From Gloeotrichia echinulata CP02 (GTDB lineage: Bacteria > Cyanobacteriota > Cyanobacteriia > Cyanobacteriales > Nostocaceae): 64,000 bases of DNA. Position 1 is the first letter of the stretch, and each line of letters opens with the position of its first letter. A model generated the notes under the pieces. It did not search any database, had not been told where the DNA came from, and saw only the letters and a list, made by a program, of their open reading frames with translations. Below, one piece after another: positions 60,846 to 64,000 of this stretch. The position numbers and the translations under genes were made by a program. The DNA lies in the NCBI GenBank assembly GCA_038087035.1, contig CP051187.1:6268001-6332000 (forward strand), in the 5' to 3' direction.

Positions 60846-61418
60846 ATGTTTTCTTCTCAATTTCCTCACGAAAATGATCACGATGATGCAGGTGCCGTCA
60901 CTTTGAGCGACGACAAAGGGCGAACCCTGGAATGTTATATTGAGCATTCCCTCTCAGTGGATGGACAAGAATACGTTTTACTTCTTCCTGTTGACTCACC
61001 AGTAGAAATTTTTGCTTGGCAAGGTGAAGGCGAGGAAGAAGAAGCTATTCTTGTAGAAGATGATGACACCCTTGACAAAATTTTCAGCACCGCTCAAGCA
61101 GTCTTATCTGAACAGAACTTGCTGTTGAAAAACACTGCTTATGCTTTGACTGTAGCAGGTGAATTACCATCCGTCGAAGAATCAGAACTCTTCACTTTAG
61201 AAATTGAAGACGAAGAGACAGATTTAGAGCCAGAGCAATTACAGCTACTTACTAGCTTCTATGATGAAGAACAGGAGTATGCAATTTATACGCCGGTAGA
61301 TCCACTATTATTCTTTGCTCGCACATCCAAGACAGGTAAACCTGAGTTACTATCCCCAGAAGAGTTTCGCAAAGTGCAGCCTTTGTTAGAAGAACATCTT
61401 TTTAATGAAGTCGAATAA
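60846..61418 (+). CDS. DUF3727 domain protein
   Basis: A 190-residue, strongly acidic cyanobacterial protein of the DUF3727 family, related in part to DUF1292. Two similar halves are seen: LSDDKGRTLECYIEHSLSVD with YVLLLPVDSPVEIFAW, and later LTSFYDEEQEYAIYTPVDPLLFFA. The longer frame from 60747 carries unrelated residues; the ATG at 60846 before FSSQFPHENDHDDAGAVTLS matches family length. Role unknown; it is kept near ruvX and yqeG in cyanobacteria. Confidence 0.86.
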   Translation: MFSSQFPHENDHDDAGAVTLSDDKGRTLECYIEHSLSVDGQEYVLLLPVDSPVEIFAWQGEGEEEEAILVEDDDTLDKIFSTAQAVLSEQNLLLKNTAYALTVAGELPSVEESELFTLEIEDEETDLEPEQLQLLTSFYDEEQEYAIYTPVDPLLFFARTSKTGKPELLSPEEFRKVQPLLEEHLFNEVE

Positions 61419-61511
61419 TCTGAAAAATTAAAAATTAAAAATTAAAAAATTATAATATTTTAAAATTTTTAATTGGCGATTTTTAACGATATTCGTTAAC
61501 AAGGTCAACTA

Positions 61512-61560
61512 CCTACACTGACCTTTGGTACAGTGTAGGCTTACAAGAATCAGCTTGTAA
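61512..61560. repeat. two small hairpins after DUF3727
   Basis: CCTACACTG pairs with CAGTGTAGG (61512-61539), then TTACAAG with CTTGTAA (61541-61560). Neither has a T-run; an AT-rich palindromic tail lies just before at 61425-61475. Confidence 0.6.
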
Positions 61561-61742
61561 CTAAGAGATGACTAGCTCACAAGCCATTACCTGACACGTA
61601 CGAACAGATGTTTCCCTAGTCTGGATTATTTACAAACTACCTGATTAGTAGTGCTTGCAGAAAGGACATTTTGGTAGTGGTGAGCTAAGGGACTTACAAC
61701 TTGCACGAAAGGATTATCTCCATGATTCGTGTATAAAAGATT

Positions 61743-61839
61743 GGTTGTTTTGTCGCTGTCCTCCTCCCTCTTCTTGCTGTGCAACACTTCGGCTACGCTC
61801 AGTGACCAGAAAATGGTCACAGGGACGCGACAAAACAAC
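61743..61839. repeat. nested hairpin of unknown nature
   Basis: GGTTGTTTTGTCGC on the left pairs with GCGACAAAACAACC on the right, and inside lies TGACCAGAAAATGGTCA. It might be a structured RNA or a small palindromic element. Short interspersed repeats follow at 61868-61913. The interval 61419-62050 has no supported gene. Confidence 0.6.
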
Positions 61840-62050
61840 CCCGCAATTGGTCCCGACACCGAATCATTCGCGCAGCGTCTGTCTGCGACACGCTCCGCGA
61901 ACGTAGAGAAGATTACGGTGTGGGACTCCTTGCGGGTTTAGTTGAACGTTTTGCAGAAAGTCAAGATATAGTTATTAGTCGTTAGTTATTGATCATGGGT
62001 CATTAACTAATGACTTTTCACTATAGACCTTTCACTCTGGACTCTTGACT

Positions 62051-62590
62051 ATGACTTGGAACAAATTTTTACACCCTGATTTGATTTTGTCGGGTTCAGT
62101 TTTGAATTTGACACCAGATATTATCCAGCAATATCAGATCAAAGGGCTGGTATTGGATGTAGATGAAACCTTAGTACCGATCACAACAGGGACAGCTTCA
62201 CCAGAACTACGACAGTGGGTAGAACAAATTAGGACTTTTACCCCCCTATGGTTGGTGAGTAATAACCTGAGTGAAGCCCGCATTGGTGGTATTGCCCGTT
62301 CTCTCAATTTACCTTATTACCTGGGTGCAGCCAAGCCCTCACGACGCAAAATCAGGGCCGCACTCGAGTCCATGAATCTCCCAGTCCACCAAGTGGGTAT
62401 GGTAGGCGATCGCTTGTTTACCGATGTCTTAGCCGGTAATCGCTTAGGAATGTTCACCATTTTGGTTGAACCAATTATCCCTCCCGGTACCGCCCTCCGC
62501 TCCCATCCCATCCGCAATTTTGAAGTCTGGGTATCGGAAATCCTCGGTGCGTCTATTAATCCCAAACACACAAAAATTCACAAACCGTGA
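62051..62590 (+). CDS. yqeG: HAD family phosphatase, YqeG type
   Basis: A 179-residue HAD IIIA phosphatase. Motif I is LVLDVDETLVP (about 35-45) with both catalytic Asp residues, motif II is the Ser in WLVSNNLSEARI, motif III a Lys in GAAKPSRRKI, and motif IV is MVGDRLFTDVLAGNRLG. All are present. Related proteins include phosphatidylglycerophosphatase; which substrate this one uses is not certain. A TTG at 62045 adds two residues; ATG at 62051 is chosen. Confidence 0.92.
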   Translation: MTWNKFLHPDLILSGSVLNLTPDIIQQYQIKGLVLDVDETLVPITTGTASPELRQWVEQIRTFTPLWLVSNNLSEARIGGIARSLNLPYYLGAAKPSRRKIRAALESMNLPVHQVGMVGDRLFTDVLAGNRLGMFTILVEPIIPPGTALRSHPIRNFEVWVSEILGASINPKHTKIHKP

Positions 62591-62728
62591 CAAATCATCA
62601 GGAAAGTAAATCTAAAGAAATGCTTAAGGAATCTCAGTTGATGACAAAAATCGGGGATCATAAGTATTAATAACATGGGGTCAGCCAAAAAAGACCCTAG
62701 CCCATACCAAATAACTATAAAACCGTAG

Positions 62729-62775
62729 AGCGTCAGCCCTCACCTATAGAGGGACTGGCGCTTTACAATTTTTTT
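62729..62775 (+). terminator. rho-independent-type terminator after yqeG
   Basis: A hairpin AGCGTCAGCCCTC / GAGGGACTGGCGCT is followed by TTTACAATTTTTTTAG. It would end the ruvX-yqeG transcript and separate it from proB. Confidence 0.7.
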
Positions 62776-62780
62776 AGTCA

Positions 62781-62972
62781 GTTGTCATTTGTCATTTGTC
62801 AGTTGTGAATAAGCGAAAATAACCAATAACCAATGAGCAACGACCAATAACCAATGACCAATAACCAATGAGCAACGACCAATGACCAATAACAAATGAC
62901 CAATAACAAATGACCAATAACAAATGACCAATAACAAATGACCAATAACAAATGACCAATAACAAATGACCA
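62781..62972. repeat. STRR heptamer array TAACAAA/TGACCAA/TGAGCAA
   Basis: About 25 heptamers running right up to and into the proB start codon: the ATGACC of the gene is itself the last unit of the array. No Shine-Dalgarno can be seen between array and gene. Confidence 0.9.
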
Positions 62973-64000
62973 ATGACCAAAACGATAGTCGTCAAAATCG
63001 GTACATCTAGCCTAACCCAGCCACAAACTGGAAAATTAGCACTTTCCACCATTGCGACCTTGACGGAAATACTTTCTGATTTAAGGCTACAAGGTCATCG
63101 GGTGATTTTGGTGTCCTCTGGTGCGGTGGGGGTGGGTTGTGGGCGCCTGGGTTTAACCGAACGCCCGAAAGCGATCGCTCTCAAACAAGCAGTAGCAGCG
63201 GTTGGACAAGGACGGTTAATGCGGATATACGATGATTTATTTACTACTCTACAACAACCAATTGCCCAAGTATTACTGACGCGCAGCGACTTGGTACAGC
63301 GTAGTCGCTATCTTAACATTTACAACACCTTTCAGGAATTACTCGCCTTGGGAGTCATTCCCGTGGTGAACGAAAATGATACCGTAGCAGTAGAAGAACT
63401 GAAATTTGGCGACAATGACACCCTTTCGGCTTTGGTCGCCAGTTTAGTAGAAGCAGATTGGCTATTTTTGCTGACCGATGTCGATAGATTGTACTCGGCC
63501 GATCCGCGTTCGGTACCCGACGCCCAACCGATTACCTTGGTGAGTAGCATTGCCGAATTACAGATCCAAACAGGCTCTGCTGGGTCACAATGGGGTACAG
63601 GTGGGATGATGACAAAAATTTCCGCCGCCAGAATTGCGATCGCCGCTGGGGTGCGTACCGTAATTACCGAAGGAAAATCTCCCCAAAATATCCAAAAAAT
63701 ATTACAAGGTGAACATTTAGGGACACACTTTGAACCGCAACTAGAACCAACCTCAGCCAGGAAACGCTGGATAGCTTACGGCCTTGTACCGATGGGGAAA
63801 TTGCATTTAGATGCGGGGGCGATCGCCGCGATTGCTCAGGCGGGGAAATCCTTGTTGGCGGCTGGTATAAAATCTGTTGAGGGGGAGTTTGATTCTCAAG
63901 AAGCCGTGCAATTGTGCGATCGCAACGGTAACGAAATCGCCAGGGGATTAGTCAATTACAGCAGCGAGGAACTACAAAAAATTCGCGGGTGTCATTCGCG
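62973..64000 (+). CDS. proB: glutamate 5-kinase, 3' end beyond window
   Basis: At least 342 residues of ProB, which phosphorylates glutamate in the first step of proline synthesis. The amino-acid kinase domain (1-260) has TIVVKIGTSSL, VILVSSGAVGVG, NENDTVAVEELKFGDNDTLSA and GTGGMMTKISAARIA. A C-terminal PUA domain begins near residue 272 (ARKRWIAYGLVPMGKLHLDAGA) and is cut by the window end. An in-frame stop lies two codons before the ATG, so this start is forced; it lies inside the heptamer array and lacks a ribosome-binding site. Confidence 0.96.
   Translation, partial: MTKTIVVKIGTSSLTQPQTGKLALSTIATLTEILSDLRLQGHRVILVSSGAVGVGCGRLGLTERPKAIALKQAVAAVGQGRLMRIYDDLFTTLQQPIAQVLLTRSDLVQRSRYLNIYNTFQELLALGVIPVVNENDTVAVEELKFGDNDTLSALVASLVEADWLFLLTDVDRLYSADPRSVPDAQPITLVSSIAELQIQTGSAGSQWGTGGMMTKISAARIAIAAGVRTVITEGKSPQNIQKILQGEHLGTHFEPQLEPTSARKRWIAYGLVPMGKLHLDAGAIAAIAQAGKSLLAAGIKSVEGEFDSQEAVQLCDRNGNEIARGLVNYSSEELQKIRGCHS

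Noticed and set aside
61655..61941. Frames of 70-83 codons before yqeG, one with a signal-like start
   Set aside because: They run through a nested hairpin and interspersed repeats; the GTG start lacks a ribosome-binding site.
62785..63052. Minus-strand frames before proB with repeated VICYWSFVIGHLL peptides
   Set aside because: Direct translation of heptamer repeats; overlaps the proB start on the opposite strand.
1..64000. tRNA, rRNA, tmRNA genes, known riboswitches, prophage structural genes or a replication origin
   Set aside because: I looked for typical cloverleaf ends, conserved rRNA segments and phage gene sets and saw none; a covariance-model scan would be needed to exclude small RNA genes.

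Overview
The window is a chromosomal segment from a filamentous cyanobacterium, most likely a heterocyst-forming member of the Nostocales. The evidence is the frequent HIP1 octamer GCGATCGC, many seven-base tandem repeats (the STRR type known from heterocystous strains), a DevBCA-type exporter, a PxcA/CemA protein, a cyanoexosortase, a cyanobacterial hydroxybenzoate prenyltransferase, DUF3727 and two 4-Cys-type protein kinases. Species cannot be fixed from the sequence alone.

Layout. 1-6 kb: tail of an unknown gene, a DOPA-dioxygenase-like protein, aroA, then a TetR regulator followed by a DevB/DevC/DevA-like export operon. 6-15 kb: a giant alpha-2-macroglobulin-like lipoprotein divergent from penicillin-binding protein 1C, then a host-attachment-family protein. 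15-18.7 kb: a 4-hydroxyphenylpyruvate dioxygenase-like gene, a Uma2 nuclease, MITE-like elements and a 42-bp minisatellite. 18.7-28.7 kb: a complete-looking but unusual type III-B CRISPR locus on the minus strand (cmr2, cmr3, cmr4, cmr5, a double-RAMP Cmr6-Cmr1-like fusion, and a CARF-HEPN ribonuclease), followed by an array of 30 repeats and 29 spacers read on the plus strand. 29-32 kb: a PIN toxin-like pair, a second Uma2 protein and a solo TnpB element. 32-37 kb: two paralogous membrane Ser/Thr kinases and about 1 kb of heptamer arrays around a large inverted-repeat element. 37-47.5 kb: polysaccharide deacetylase, PxcA, an ATPase/recombinase-like protein, a cyanoexosortase, MsrA, a glycosyltransferase, DUF2141 and a peptidoglycan-binding HEAT protein. 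47.8-49.2 kb: a second TnpB element that overlaps the end of a DMT-family transporter. 50.9-53.7 kb: divergent ppx and ubiA. 54.2-56.4 kb: the remains of a type I restriction-modification locus, deleted around a MITE. 58.3-64 kb: GNAT protein, ruvX, DUF3727, yqeG and the start of proB, a housekeeping cluster interrupted by repeats.

How the genes work together. The CRISPR locus is the most interesting system. Its Cas10 (Cmr2) lacks the N-terminal HD nuclease but keeps the GGDD cyclase motif. By eye its Cmr4 lacks the aspartate that cuts target RNA. A CARF protein with an R-X4-H HEPN site lies at the end of the operon. This suggests a complex that senses RNA and acts mainly through a cyclic oligoadenylate signal. 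No cas1, cas2 or cas6 is present in the window.

The other theme is small mobile DNA. At least five families of non-autonomous elements can be recognised, some caught damaging or reshaping genes: an in-frame insertion that removes the RuvC glutamate of a TnpB, a TnpB element end that supplies the C-terminus of a transporter, a MITE at a restriction-modification deletion junction, and heptamer repeats expanded inside pbpC and reaching into stop and start codons of neighbouring genes.
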